Shown in pieces: positions 27,601 through 33,748 of a stretch of 64,000 nucleotides of DNA. The stretch comes from Actinernus sp. WN-2022 (taxonomy: Eukaryota; Cnidaria; Anthozoa; Actiniaria; Actinernidae): contig JAOWCC010000577.1 of assembly GCA_030867875.1 (NCBI GenBank), forward strand, positions 159,050,431 to 159,114,430, read 5' to 3'. The notes beneath the pieces were generated by a model. The model was given only the letters and a program-made list of their open reading frames with translations, was not told the origin of the DNA and did no database searches. The first letter of the stretch is position 1; the number at the start of each line of letters is the position of its first letter. The position numbers were made by a program, and so were the translations under genes.

Positions 27601-28480
27601 CAACGTCAACGTCAACATCAATTACAACATCAACATCAACATCAAAATCAACATCAACATCAACATCAACATCAACATCAACATCATTATCATATCCTGA
27701 TCATCATCATCCTCATTATCATCATCATGAGACCTAAAACAATATAATTACGGTACTAAGTGCATATATAATTCGTCATCTTTAATTAATATTTCACCAC
27801 TTAATCACATTCATGAAGTCATTTTTTTGCTTTGTTCAGCAAAAGTAATTTTATCACATGACAATCCTCCACTTGGTTACTTTCGGATTTTCGTGGATGT
27901 CTGGGGCGACCAGTGGATACAAGGGGATTTGATCGAACCCCTGTTTCTCTCAATCAAATCCCCCTTTCTCTGCCTCCCTTTTCATATCAATAAAAACAAA
28001 AACAAAGAAATTGCTATGATCGAATCCCTATCGAACCCCCTTTCGACCCCCCTCCCCTCCCTCCTTCGATAATCATGGACTCCGGTTGTAACCTATAACT
28101 CATGATTCGTTGACTCACCTCTTGTGAACACCATGCACATTGTTGTTTAGCGATACAATCCTTGCACGTGCCCTGCACGTGACACTCCGCGGCCTCCTCG
28201 CCCCCTGGGAACTCAGAAGTGACATATTTTCGTTGGAGTCTAAGTTTAATTTACATTGGTTTCGCAAAAGCCAGATCTTAACCTATACTGATTTTAGAAA
28301 CTAGTGACATTAGTTGCATCTTCAACGTCACAGACAGCCCGCGTCAATCACCGTACGTATGTTATTGACAGGTGTCTGTAATGCCAATCTATATTTCAAT
28401 GCCGACTGAAACTCACCCTGGCTGGAGATGAGCGACAGTTGTGCTAAAACGAGAACCAGGCAGAAACTGCAATACACCAT
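504..28480 (-). CDS. ITGB: Integrin beta subunit, 23 coding exons, C-terminus off window
   Basis: This is the beta chain of a heterodimeric cell-adhesion receptor; it sits in the plasma membrane and binds matrix ligands through a metal-dependent beta-I domain. Exons, 5' to 3' on the minus strand: 28480-28417, 28204-28119, 25551-25435, 23197-23134, 22317-22186, 21908-21821, 21333-21237, 18099-18010, 16337-16251, 15579-15505, 15101-15006, 14510-14415, 12845-12772, 12252-12201, 11455-11391, 11319-11232, 10922-10849, 9660-9595, 8489-8417, 7539-7470, 6370-6246, 5173-5078, 654-504. All introns are GT-AG and all phases agree. Approximate domains: signal peptide 1-21, PSI 25-75, hybrid 90-125 and 365-460, beta-I 125-364, four I-EGF modules 460-628, beta-tail from 628. 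MIDAS D135/S137/S139, ADMIDAS D142/D143 and LIMBS N227/D229/P231/E232 are present. The transmembrane and tail exon lies left of base 1. Identity as an integrin beta is certain; paralogue assignment is not possible from sequence alone. Confidence 0.95.
842..3240 (-). mobile_element. Degraded CR1/L2-like LINE, 5'-truncated
   Basis: Reading on the minus strand, fragments in order show a linker ([10 protein letters not shown], then [12 protein letters not shown]), fingers ([18 protein letters not shown]), motif A ([12 protein letters not shown]), motif B ([14 protein letters not shown]), motif C (YTDD in place of YADD) and the conserved C-terminal region (NIGATFDD). The frame changes at least four times, so it is dead. 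It ends in a TTA-type microsatellite at 842-856, as these LINE tails do. No endonuclease domain is seen. It lies in integrin intron 22. Confidence 0.85.
3270..3550 (+). mobile_element. Possible LINE 3' tail
   Basis: AT-rich sequence ending in CACCCTCCATAAATAAAGATT and CTACTAC, which resembles the 3' end of CR1/L2-type elements with an AATAAA. There is no coding support. Confidence 0.35.
3670..3842. repeat. Tandem repeat, about 67 bp, 3 copies
   Basis: Units contain CAGTCACCTAACACAATGC, then TTGGTTA and the phrase CGCAGCTTAAAAT or a close variant. The copies have diverged from each other. Confidence 0.7.
4222..4383. mobile_element. Hairpin MITE, 162 bp
   Basis: The arms are near-perfect inverted copies beginning CACATAGACTATATCGCAAC and meeting around a short loop that contains CAAGATGGCCGCCC. 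There is no coding capacity. It lies in integrin intron 22. Confidence 0.85.
4717..4976. mobile_element. Inverted-repeat element, 260 bp
   Basis: Imperfect inverted arms: ACCAAGAGAGCATAAGTAAG at the left and its complement, with changes, at the right. Inner arms share AAATCTATGTTTAGTAA. Confidence 0.7.
5078..5173 (-). CDS. ITGB: Integrin beta exon 22: I-EGF4
   Basis: Encodes [16 protein letters not shown], then [12 protein letters not shown], the last EGF module. The join to exon 23 recreates the CEQCPTC motif of the family. Confidence 0.95.
5205..5500 (+). mobile_element. Fragment of the element also present at 62130
   Basis: It shares AATATCGATTCTACATCAA, CCATTATGCTAATG and ATTTATCTCTACCAG in the same order with 62150-62400 in a spartin intron. 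It lacks the right terminal arm seen there. It begins about 30 bases upstream of integrin exon 22. Confidence 0.7.
5501..6245. other. Integrin intron 21, nothing recognised
   Basis: AT-rich intron sequence without conserved reading frames, tandem repeats or clear inverted repeats. Confidence 0.6.
6246..6370 (-). CDS. ITGB: Integrin beta exon 21: I-EGF3
   Basis: Encodes [19 protein letters not shown] and then [12 protein letters not shown]. The long form ending at CATCG|GTCAGT was chosen because it exits in phase 0, as exon 22 requires. The cysteine spacing after SNC (four residues before the next C) is wider than the usual CxC. Confidence 0.86.
6371..7050. other. Integrin intron 20, left part, nothing recognised
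   Basis: Mostly AT-rich sequence. A GAAACCATTCCA motif is repeated near 6510-6545, but no element boundaries can be drawn. Confidence 0.5.
7052..7190. repeat. Tandem repeat, 26 bp, 5 copies
   Basis: Unit ATAGATTTAGCTCATTAGCC plus CATAAC, with the last copy degraded. Confidence 0.85.
7325..7385 (+). repeat. tRNA-derived SINE fragment
   Basis: Contains a pol III B-box-like GTGGGTTCGAATCCCAT but no matching A box nearby, so it is a fragment and not a tRNA gene. Confidence 0.45.
7470..7539 (-). CDS. ITGB: Integrin beta exon 20: I-EGF2/3
   Basis: Encodes [14 protein letters not shown] and then [10 protein letters not shown]; the cysteine spacing is typical. Acceptor GAACAG, donor GTACGT, phase 1. 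Confidence 0.93.
7611..7915. repeat. Tandem repeat, about 76 bp, 4 copies
   Basis: Units contain GGAAACAGTCACGTGCTGAT, ATCACTTCAATAAGGAATGA and GATCCCATGGGAAAGGC. It lies in integrin intron 19. Confidence 0.85.
7920..8416. other. Integrin intron 19, right part, nothing recognised
   Basis: No repeat or reading frame that can be supported. Confidence 0.6.
8417..8489 (-). CDS. ITGB: Integrin beta exon 19: I-EGF2
   Basis: Encodes [20 protein letters not shown] and then VCNA. The acceptor CTTTACAG follows a pyrimidine tract; the nearer CAACAG would break the frame. Confidence 0.92.
8623..8947. repeat. Minisatellite, 25 bp, about 13 copies
   Basis: Unit TGTTACAGTACGGCATGCCC plus GCGCG, with variants; one copy has an extra four bases near 8873. 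The right flank (TACGGCATGCTGTGACGG, then CGTTGAAATG) matches the 94-bp satellite at 56821. Frames open on both strands here are by-products of the repeat. Confidence 0.93.
9595..9660 (-). CDS. ITGB: Integrin beta exon 18: I-EGF1/2 junction
   Basis: Encodes [20 protein letters not shown]. The consensus GTGAGT donor was chosen over an earlier GTAAAA because only the later one joins exon 19 without a stop. Confidence 0.88.
9757..9944. mobile_element. MITE, GCGGTTTTCAATTGAGTGTC termini
   Basis: Terminal inverted repeats GCGGTTTTCAATTGAGTGTC and GACACTCAATTGAAAACCGC enclose a non-coding centre. A second, diverged copy of the family is at 42618-42873. Confidence 0.85.
9945..10378. other. Integrin intron 17, central part, nothing recognised
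   Basis: AT-rich sequence without supportable elements. Confidence 0.5.
10379..10550. repeat. Tandem repeat, about 55-62 bp, 3 copies
   Basis: Each unit contains CATTTCAAACCACATGGATC and TTTAGTATCACTCTAAATAA. The first copy carries a short insertion. Confidence 0.85.
10555..10655. repeat. Fragment related to 58955-59170
   Basis: Both regions share CACAGATGACGTCA and GGCAAAATG in the same order, together with CCTCTTATA. An old dispersed repeat is the simplest reading. Confidence 0.4.
10849..10922 (-). CDS. ITGB: Integrin beta exon 17: I-EGF1
   Basis: Contains [15 protein letters not shown], the C.G.G...CG.C.C signature of integrin EGF modules. It leaves in phase 2 at GTATGA. Confidence 0.94.
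11232..11319 (-). CDS. ITGB: Integrin beta exon 16: end of hybrid domain into I-EGF1
   Basis: Encodes [20 protein letters not shown], followed by the CKCEG start of the stalk. Donor GTAAGT. Confidence 0.95.
11391..11455 (-). CDS. ITGB: Integrin beta exon 15: hybrid domain
   Basis: Encodes [20 protein letters not shown], similar to the V.F.V.V....C domain strand. It leaves in phase 2 at GTAAAG. Confidence 0.92.
11656..11797. repeat. Tandem repeat, about 43 bp, 3-4 copies
   Basis: Unit contains CTGACTGATTATTATGAATC and TATTACCCAGAATTCCA. Confidence 0.85.
11800..12200. other. Integrin intron 14, nothing recognised
   Basis: No repeats, RNA genes or reading frames that can be supported. Confidence 0.6.
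12201..12252 (-). CDS. ITGB: Integrin beta exon 14: hybrid domain
   Basis: Short exon encoding [17 protein letters not shown], with TTCCAG acceptor and GTAAGA donor. The phase 2 entry and phase 0 exit match its neighbours. Confidence 0.9.
12772..12845 (-). CDS. ITGB: Integrin beta exon 13: hybrid domain, second part
   Basis: Encodes [20 protein letters not shown] and then TAECG. Acceptor CTTAG, donor GTGAGT, leaving in phase 2. Confidence 0.92.
12931..14325. repeat. Minisatellite, 41 bp, about 34 copies, filling integrin intron 12
   Basis: The unit is GTGCTGCGCACAATGCTGCA followed by GTAGTGTTTACACGGTGCAAT. Two intermixed variants occur, CTGCGCACAATGC and TTGCGTGCAATGT. The array occupies about 1395 of the 1569 bases of the intron and stops 85-90 bases from each splice site. 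Long frames on both strands (123-bp periodicity, 3 x 41) are by-products of the array. Confidence 0.95.
14415..14510 (-). CDS. ITGB: Integrin beta exon 12: end of beta-I domain
   Basis: Encodes [19 protein letters not shown], matching the SxN(I/V)V.LI...Y helix. The intron that follows is almost completely a 41-bp minisatellite. Confidence 0.94.
14511..15004. other. Integrin intron 11, nothing recognised
   Basis: A stretch GATTCTGATTGGCTGAGAGT resembles the internal part of the GCGGTTTTCAATTG MITE family, but no termini are visible. Confidence 0.4.
15006..15101 (-). CDS. ITGB: Integrin beta exon 11: beta-I domain
   Basis: Thirty-two codons beginning [20 protein letters not shown] and continuing into FAVT. 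The acceptor is an AAAAAAG preceded by a pyrimidine-rich tract; the donor is GTGAGT. Confidence 0.95.
15505..15579 (-). CDS. ITGB: Integrin beta exon 10: beta-I domain
   Basis: Encodes [20 protein letters not shown], the conserved LGGIV.PNDG.CHL region with E in place of G. Phase 0; donor GTAAGT. Confidence 0.95.
15580..16250. other. Integrin intron 9, nothing firm
   Basis: A minus-strand frame at 15961-15647 of 104 codons has no recognised homology and weak protein character. The rest is low-complexity, CCCTAACATTACT-type sequence. Confidence 0.4.
16251..16337 (-). CDS. ITGB: Integrin beta exon 9: beta-I core strand
   Basis: Encodes [20 protein letters not shown] and then FHIAGDGK, the counterpart of the RLLVF.TDA.FH.AGDGKL block. 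The donor is a weak-looking GTTGGT, accepted because exon 10 continues exactly in phase 0. Confidence 0.93.
16390..16480. repeat. Dispersed repeat fragment related to 300-360
   Basis: CCGCGGATATTATCTGTTCC and the complement of GATCAGATAATGTCCGCGG at 341-357 share an ATAATGTCCGCGGA core. A third relative is GGAACAGATAATGTCC near 59842. Confidence 0.4.
16820..16952. repeat. Tandem repeat, about 45 bp, 3 copies
   Basis: Units contain CAGAGTACTAACAATAAG and AACTAGAATCCTGTATGGAA. Confidence 0.8.
17110..17170. repeat. Short perfect inverted repeat
   Basis: Arms TGGCAATGTTGTATCGGAT and its exact complement are separated by 23 bases. Confidence 0.8.
17252..17757. mobile_element. Probable inverted-repeat element
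   Basis: Left end ACTGTAAAAGCTCTATTTAA; right end, on the complement, AACTGTAAATAG and then AAAGCTCTATTAAGCC. Inner blocks of AAGCC..CCCCC type occur on both sides. The boundaries are approximate. Confidence 0.5.
18010..18099 (-). CDS. ITGB: Integrin beta exon 8: LIMBS/MIDAS segment
   Basis: The thirty codons contain [20 protein letters not shown]227, D229, P231 and E232 are the conserved metal ligands. Phase 0 at both ends. Confidence 0.96.
18944..19220. mobile_element. Hairpin MITE with poly(C) loop
   Basis: About 60 bases at each end are exact inverted copies, starting ACTATTACCTATACATTCAA, with further pairing (TGGTATATAGT and CCCGCGCGGG) inside. The loop holds a 19-base C run. The near-perfect arms suggest recent insertion or ongoing arm correction. 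Confidence 0.9.
19300..20050. other. Integrin intron 7, middle, nothing firm
   Basis: A motif AAAGGAGTGTTACCGACT(C/T)GCGT recurs near 19660, 19920 and 20521, spaced about 250 and 600 bases apart, suggesting an old duplicated repeat. Confidence 0.4.
20062..20443. mobile_element. MITE with 7-bp target duplication
   Basis: Termini CAGGAGCCCATTACCAGGAG and its complement are flanked by identical ACGGCGG at 20055-20061 and 20444-20450. Inner arms share AGATGAGGCTATTTTTAG. Non-coding. Confidence 0.85.
20765..20931. mobile_element. Hairpin MITE, 167 bp
   Basis: Arms beginning ATTCACTCTTTTCACCTGGT pair almost perfectly; the centre is GAAGTGAGGGATAGGCAAAA. Non-coding. Confidence 0.85.
21052..21207. 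mobile_element. hAT-like MITE, copy 1
   Basis: Ends GGCCATCCCTTCATGTAGGA and TCCTACATAAAGGGATTGCC, flanked by exact 8-bp duplications CAATAATC (21044-21051 and 21208-21215). The centre is TATTG-rich. It lies 29 bases from the donor of integrin exon 7. A second copy in opposite orientation is at 32890. Confidence 0.9.
21237..21333 (-). CDS. ITGB: Integrin beta exon 7: specificity loop and FKH strand
   Basis: Encodes [10 protein letters not shown] and then [17 protein letters not shown]. The two cysteines mark the disulfide loop that influences ligand choice in beta chains. A transposon-like insertion (21052-21207) begins 29 bases beyond the donor. Confidence 0.94.
21821..21908 (-). CDS. ITGB: Integrin beta exon 6: beta-I domain
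   Basis: Encodes [20 protein letters not shown], including the family LGFGSFVDK strand. Acceptor TGCAG, donor GTAAGT, leaving in phase 2. Confidence 0.96.
22186..22317 (-). CDS. ITGB: Integrin beta exon 5: beta-I domain with MIDAS
   Basis: Contains [19 protein letters not shown]. The DxSxS metal-site motif (D135, S137, S139) and the following DD (ADMIDAS) are intact; the usual tyrosine between the two serines is tryptophan. The donor is GTACGT, phase 1. Confidence 0.96.
22318..23133. other. Integrin intron 4, nothing recognised
   Basis: No supportable repeats or genes apart from short AT runs near 22730. Confidence 0.6.
23134..23197 (-). CDS. ITGB: Integrin beta exon 4: start of hybrid domain
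   Basis: It encodes three Asn and then [14 protein letters not shown], equivalent to the conserved PQ...L.LRPG segment. Acceptor TTTAG, donor GTAATC, leaving in phase 1. Confidence 0.92.
23735..24006. mobile_element. Inverted-repeat element, TTTCGAGCGTTAGCCCTTCG family
   Basis: Arms of about 75 bases begin TCAATTAAGGTATGCTAA. Three copies of the GTTTCGAGCGTTAG motif lie inside, in alternating orientation. A degraded relative (GTGTCGAGCGCTAGCC) is at about 60217. Confidence 0.75.
24247..24412. mobile_element. Inverted-repeat element, 166 bp
   Basis: Arms CATGCTTGGCGACTCCCCGA and GATCGAGCGCGTCC, with their complements at the right end. The centre is AT-rich and non-coding. Confidence 0.8.
24438..24479. 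repeat. Short hairpin
   Basis: CTGCCCTCTCTAAGCC and its complement are separated by about 10 bases. Confidence 0.7.
24480..25260. other. Integrin intron 3, left part
   Basis: A phrase ATTCATTTAGTTGGCGTTAA is present twice (about 24483 and 24661). Otherwise nothing is recognised. Confidence 0.5.
25435..25551 (-). CDS. ITGB: Integrin beta exon 3: end of PSI domain
   Basis: The 39 codons include [16 protein letters not shown] followed by NISNPKSAT, which matches the integrin beta RCD...L..KGC...I.NP block. It is bounded by CCCAG and GTAGCA; phase 0 at both ends. Confidence 0.94.
25785..26425. repeat. Diverged tandem repeat, about 150 bp, 4 copies
   Basis: Copies share ACACCGTCTGTCTGTTTATT, ACTGACTTTAAAACCA and AAGAGCCGTCCCGCTAATG. 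Copies differ by short indels. Confidence 0.8.
26430..27560. other. Integrin intron 2, nothing recognised
   Basis: AT-rich sequence without supportable elements. Confidence 0.5.
27567..27730. repeat. Hexanucleotide microsatellite CATCAA/CGTCAA
   Basis: About 25 units with CATCAA and CGTCAA variants, trailing into CATCAT and ATCATC. A shorter relative is at 25650-25676. Confidence 0.9.
28119..28204 (-). CDS. ITGB: Integrin beta exon 2: PSI domain, first part
   Basis: The exon reads [14 protein letters not shown] and then [13 protein letters not shown], the cysteine-rich PSI pattern with the conserved CxWC. It enters in phase 1 and leaves in phase 0 at GTGAGT. Confidence 0.93.
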
Positions 28481-28506
28481 AATGGAAACCCTTGTAACAG
28501 CTGGCC
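28417..28506 (-). CDS. ITGB: Integrin beta exon 1: signal peptide, with 5' leader
   Basis: The coding part is 28480-28417 and begins [20 protein letters not shown], a hydrophobic secretion signal of about 21 residues. The exon ends in phase 1 at a consensus GTGAGT donor. Upstream of the ATG a pyrimidine-rich stretch ending TTTCCAG places an acceptor at 28507, so 26 bases of this exon are probably 5' UTR and the promoter lies in an earlier exon. Confidence 0.88.
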
Positions 28507-28556
28507 CTGGAAACAAACTTGAAATAAATACTTCGCATCAGTAGCTTTATCAGTGA

Positions 28557-28577
28557 CGATAGATAGATAGATAGATC
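28557..28577. repeat. GATA microsatellite
   Basis: Five GATA-type units just upstream of the integrin ATG exon. Confidence 0.9.
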
Positions 28578-29054
28578 CCACATAAAAGCTATTATACGGT
28601 TCCGCTGGATGGGGTCGGTTTTTTTTACTTTCTAGGTTTGAGATGGGGTCCCAGTTTCACCCCGGTTGTTCAAAGAAAGGTTAGGCGCTACACCGGGGTT
28701 AAATTGCTAATCCGAGGGTAAACTGTATACAGATTACAATTACAGATTTAGCGCTATCCCAGGGATGACGTTACCCTTTCTCTCTGGTGTATACGTTCAA
28801 TTTTCTAATACAATAGACCCATTGCATAAATGGCGTCCAATTTGAATAACCATCAGTTTATGAATCTTTAGTCGCATTCATGTGGCAACATAAACACGAG
28901 GCTAGAGTTTCCAGGACAATGTTAATTTAAATTGGATGCCATTAATGTAATGGGTCTATGCTTTGGCATTTTCCTTTTATTTTTGCCCAGTAGCTTTATT
29001 GGAAAATTAGAGTTTCCGGGCTGAAATGGAGTACCAAATTCAACCCTTTATTTT

Positions 29055-29760
29055 AATTTTATTATTATTTATTTCATTCGCCACAATAATACATACAAGA
29101 AATAACGATATATTAATTTTAAACAACTAAAGACTAGTGACAGGTTACATGACAATCAAAACATTTAAAATGAAGGAAAAATCGTAATAAGCTAACGATG
29201 ATAAAGCTAGATAGAAATAATAAAGCTAGATGAGAAAATAAGTTGTCTATGGTGGCTGGTATTTTGTGAGTGTATCATTGTAGTCCTTAAGTTATTCGTA
29301 AACTGACTAATATAGTACAGTTTCAGGCTATTCCACAAATTAATGGTTTTCGGGGGGCGATAATTATTAGACCTTATTAGGGTCAAAGTTTCTGGTATTA
29401 TAAGTAGAACTAGTGGGTACAAGGTATTTATCGAAATTAACATCGATAGGCCATTTCTAAATTTAAATAATAATACCAGGTCATTCAAGTCATGTCTAAA
29501 TTGTAGGGGCAGCAAGCCAAGTGAGACAAGTCTTTCTTTGTAAGATAACTGTTGGGCGTAGTTCAGTATAAACTTTGAAGCACGGCGTTGAACATTTTCG
29601 ATAAGACGTCGGTGTTTAGCCGTGTAAGGAGACCAGAAGTTGGAGCAGTACTCTTCAGTCTGAGATGGGGTAGAAAAAAAATGAATTTTTAGGTCTGAGA
29701 AGGAGTATTGAGGGTTTCCGCGCAGGTCCCTGCGGAATGTTTCTTTTGTGCTTATCTGCC
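29055..29760 (-). mobile_element. LINE fragment, RT C-terminal region
   Basis: The minus strand encodes YTAKHRRLIENVQRRASKF, then LLPLQFRHDLNDLVLLFKFR and KTINLWNSL, the conserved C-terminal region of CR1/Jockey-type LINE polyproteins. The 3' end is ATT-rich. No RT catalytic motifs are present. Confidence 0.75.
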
Positions 29761-30630
29761 TGTCAATGGTTTATTGTTCTTGTTGTTTTAAAGGTAATCG
29801 AGTCGAAGCAGATAAATAGAGTTAGATTTCATCCAAGGAGTAGTTTGTTTGTTTATTTTATTTTAGATAAAAAGGAACATTAAAAATCCAAGACTGAAAT
29901 GCATGCAATACTCGCAGCATAATCCACCCACTATATCTCCGTGCCTAACCATTAATAACATATATGATTGCATAAAAATATGTGTTTTACTCAATAGAAC
30001 CTGGATCCCATCACGCAACTTAAAAACCAACTATTATTTAAACACTAATCAATACAGCACGATATAATGAACTCCTGATGCATTAATCGGACTCTCGGGA
30101 GTCATATATTTATGCTGGAAACTGAAAGTCGTTTGAACAAAAGAAGAATATTGATTATATCATAGGTACCTCGTGAATAAATATAATGTAAAGTAAAGAT
30201 TAATTGATGTACCGCAGCCTGGTCACGGTAAAAATATACCATAACTATAGACTGCTATTAAAAGCACGAATAATAATAATTTTGGAATTGGAAGTCCCAG
30301 AAAGAAGCTAGTTAACAGCTGTTGGGTTTTCCCTATCATGATATACAGGTGTAACTTACCTTTTCTAGTCAGGCTTTGAGTAGCTTTTGTAATCTTATGA
30401 TGAAGAATACGTTTGGAAGGGAGCAAACCTAGATACAGGTTACACCCCCAAATGGATGAAAGGTTGAATAAACCGGAAATTCAATCTTGGATTAAATAGG
30501 CATAAAACTGATAGGTCAAGTCACTTGTCACATGTTCACGTCCATTGCATATCACAGGCTTGACAGTTGATTTCTAACCCCGTACATATGTACGTCAGTT
30601 ATACATTGTTTCAAGACATTCGACGCTTAC
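29761..30630. other. Upstream region, nothing recognised
   Basis: AT-rich sequence between a LINE fragment and a MITE. No supportable features. Confidence 0.5.
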
Positions 30631-30639
30631 ACGTAGGAC

Positions 30640-30867
30640 CACAGGCAGCCCAATCTATGAGTTAGAAGATATGTATGAGGTTTTATAAATCCTCACCAGC
30701 TGAAGTGGATGAAAAACTCCCCAAAACAGCCTAAAATGGTTTCAAGACAAGAAAAACCACAAAGGAAACAACATTGTCCTCCATTGTACGGCAATTTGAA
30801 AGGATTTATAAAACCCCATACATATCTTCTATTTTCATGCACAAACCCATAGATTGGGCTGCCTGTG
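30640..30867. mobile_element. MITE with 7-bp target duplication
   Basis: Termini CACAGGCAGCCCAATCTATG and its complement, flanked by GTAGGAC on both sides (30633-30639 and 30868-30874). Inner arms are AAGATATGTATG and its complement. Confidence 0.85.
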
Positions 30868-30922
30868 GTAGGACATTATAAAAAGCTTTAATACTAAAAT
30901 GCACATTTCGTTTTATGACATA

Positions 30923-31072
30923 TGCATGCATCTCTGTGTGTTATATCCTGTTTACATCTCGGCGATTTTAAGATTAGGTTATTTGTTGAAGGTATCCTTC
31001 AACGGTTTTTTCTTCTTCAATATTTTGATATTTAATTATAACAACAGGATATAGCACACAGAGATGCATGCA
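30923..31072. mobile_element. MITE, GCATGCATCTCTGTGTG termini
   Basis: Arms GCATGCATCTCTGTGTG and ATATCCTGTT with complements at the right end; AT-rich centre. Confidence 0.8.
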
Positions 31073-31677
31073 CGTTTCAGTATGGAAATTTCGACTGGGG
31101 GAACACCACTGATTTGAAAAACGTACACCAACCGTTGGCGGCTATGACGTAACGTGCAAAGGGCCATTAGTATTATTATCTTAGTTTTACAAATTACCTA
31201 TTTTAACAGCTTGTTAATTAATTACATTTATGTTAAGTCACGACCCCACAAGATCCAAGCTTTAAACTTTATCGTGGATAAATAAAGGTCATTGATTGAT
31301 TGAATGAAATGAAGTTTGTTGAACCTACTTTGACGGCAGGGCGCTTGTTTTCCCGGCGTTTCTAACAATCAGTTGGTCGACTATCAGACCTTATCTGATT
31401 CAGTATTCAGTACATGTTGTGGGAAATAAACTAAAGGATTATTTCATATATACAGTATATGATTTTATTCAAGGCTTACTTTGTTGAAGGAGAACATTAC
31501 AGAAAATGAGGGGCCTTAACCGCTATGTTGTTCGCCCACAAACCGAACGTAACGAGACCAGTTTCGATCTGCAGTTTGATGCCTGGGATATAAAACACAA
31601 CAAACGTTGCCTATAAATATTATTTACAAGTTTTCAGAGGCATTTATTAGTACATGTACAGGCCTAGGGATTCTTAT

Positions 31678-33748
31678 GCACTAGTCAATTGAAACCCCGG
31701 CCCCCCGACCCCCGGGACATAGCGGGGCATTAACGGGGACATGGCCGTGGAATAACGCACATTTAAGAGGGTCTCAATGGGGGGGTCTACATGTCAGTTG
31801 TCAGTTAAAATTTTCGCCATTTGTCAGTTGTCAGTTAGCCCTAGTTAATCATTACTAGAGAAAATTTACAATGTTTGACCCACAAAAAACAAATTTGTCA
31901 GTTATTTTTCCGTTGTCAGTTGTCAGTAAAAAAATTGTCATTTGTCAGTTGTCAGTTATTTTTAAGGCCGTTTGTCAGTAGTCAGTTAAACGCCATTCAG
32001 ACCCTCATTTAACGCAGCATTTCTCCGGTGGAACGGGAAAAGTAACGATTTGCAAAATTTGCGGGGATTTCAGCGGTGGTTGTAACGCCAGCCACGACAG
32101 AGCGGGACTGGGCCCGAGCATCAACAACGTTGGAAAAGGCAAGTTGCATCCTTTGAAATCATCCCTTTTTTTACCCATCGCTATTGTTAGTCCTAAACGC
32201 TTGGTTTATTAATGCTTAAAGACTGTATTTTCCCGATTTTTTGCTCTCTAGTTCCGTAAGCAATTCGTTTTCTACATGAATTATTCATGTAGTGATCAGT
32301 TTATAAATATTCAATCATCATACATATTCAAACTTATGAGATCTCTGTCGCCATTATTTACGAACTTCGGTTGGAATGCATGTATTTACTTCTCATATCA
32401 GGTGCTTCTTCATTACAATAATCATACGAAAGTTGTGGATAGAAATTCCACTATAAGTGAGTTTTTGTCCCAAGCGTTTGGTGACCCCCCGGGGGGGGGG
32501 GGGGTAATTACATGAAAAATGGGTATGTATGTGAGGCCAAGAGGCTCAAACCCTGACCCTGTTTGACCCAATCCGAGCTCCAAAACCCTGATTGCCCCCT
32601 TTTTTTGGAAAAAAAACATCCTGATTGCCCCTTCTTAAAATCGTTTTCAAAACACGGTCGGGTATATATCCCGGCCGGTATACCGCGTACCGGGATTGCA
32701 TGCAAAATACGGAACATTTCAAGTCGGGACGTGGCATTGGGTAAACAAATCAGCAGATTAAGTACATAAAAAAGTACTGAAGTACGAATTAGCGACGTCA
32801 CGATGTATAGGAACCTCAGTGCTTGCATGTGGGCAGGCGATCACAATGCGGCAACAGAATGTCTTTTTTTGGCATAGTAGCTAAAAAAAGGCAATCCCTT
32901 TATGTAGGACGACACGAATTTTTACCAAAAATACAATAGAATACAACACAATACAATTCAATACAACAATAGAACGCAACACAATACAATACAATAGAAT
33001 ACAATTTGGTAGCAATTCGTGTCGTCCTACATGAAGGGATGACCTAAAAAAAACTGAACCCTAACTGCCTAAAATATACTGAACCACGACCCTGACTGCT
33101 CCCAAATTATACTCAAATCCTGACCCTGATACCTGCCCAAACTGAGGTCAAAACCCTGACCCACCCCGGCGGCACATACATAATACGTCACAAACAGGAC
33201 TACCCCCAACACCCCACCCCCCACATGCGGTGTTTTGCAAAGATTTGACGAAGACTGGGGCGAACGGGTTGATGTCGACGATAGTAATAAGAAAATATAG
33301 TAATAGAAAGTGTGCTTCAGAAAATGTATTTTTTTTCAAATAATGGAACAACGGATTAGGTACTTATTGACTGAGTGGGAGGGCCGGATGGAAAAATATT
33401 TGGCTCTAGGTCATGATGACGTACGGACCTAGGCGGCTTTTACCGGCCCGCTCACGCCATGCACGGCCGGCCCTCATCACGTGACTTTTGTAAATGGTTT
33501 TAAAAGGAAAGCGCGCGCGGGCCGTACGGGTCATATGATACTGAAGCTTATGTATATTCAATTTCTCAATGCCTCCTCCTAATTGAAAATTCTGAAGCAC
33601 ATGTCGGGGCCATAGGGGCGGGTATTGTAACAGCCAACTGCCCCCGATGGGCGGGGAAAAGGTCAAAATGTAACACTGCATAAATGTTACGTTCCCCGCT
33701 ATGTCCCGGCGGTCGAGGGGCCGGAGTTTCAATTGACTATAGTGCATT
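31678..33748. mobile_element. Composite inverted-repeat element, about 2.07 kb
   Basis: Terminal arms of about 55 bases share CTAGTCAATTGAAAC, CCGGCCCC and CGGGACATAGCGGGG. The interior includes degenerate TGTCAGT repeats (31790-31990) and a nested MITE at 32890-33044. No transposase is recognised; frames inside are short. Confidence 0.7.
32890..33044. mobile_element. hAT-like MITE, copy 2, nested
   Basis: Same family as 21052-21207, in opposite orientation: ends GGCAATCCCTTTATGTAGGA and TCCTACATGAAGGGATGACC. Flanked by an exact 8-bp duplication TAAAAAAA (32882-32889 and 33045-33052). Confidence 0.9.
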
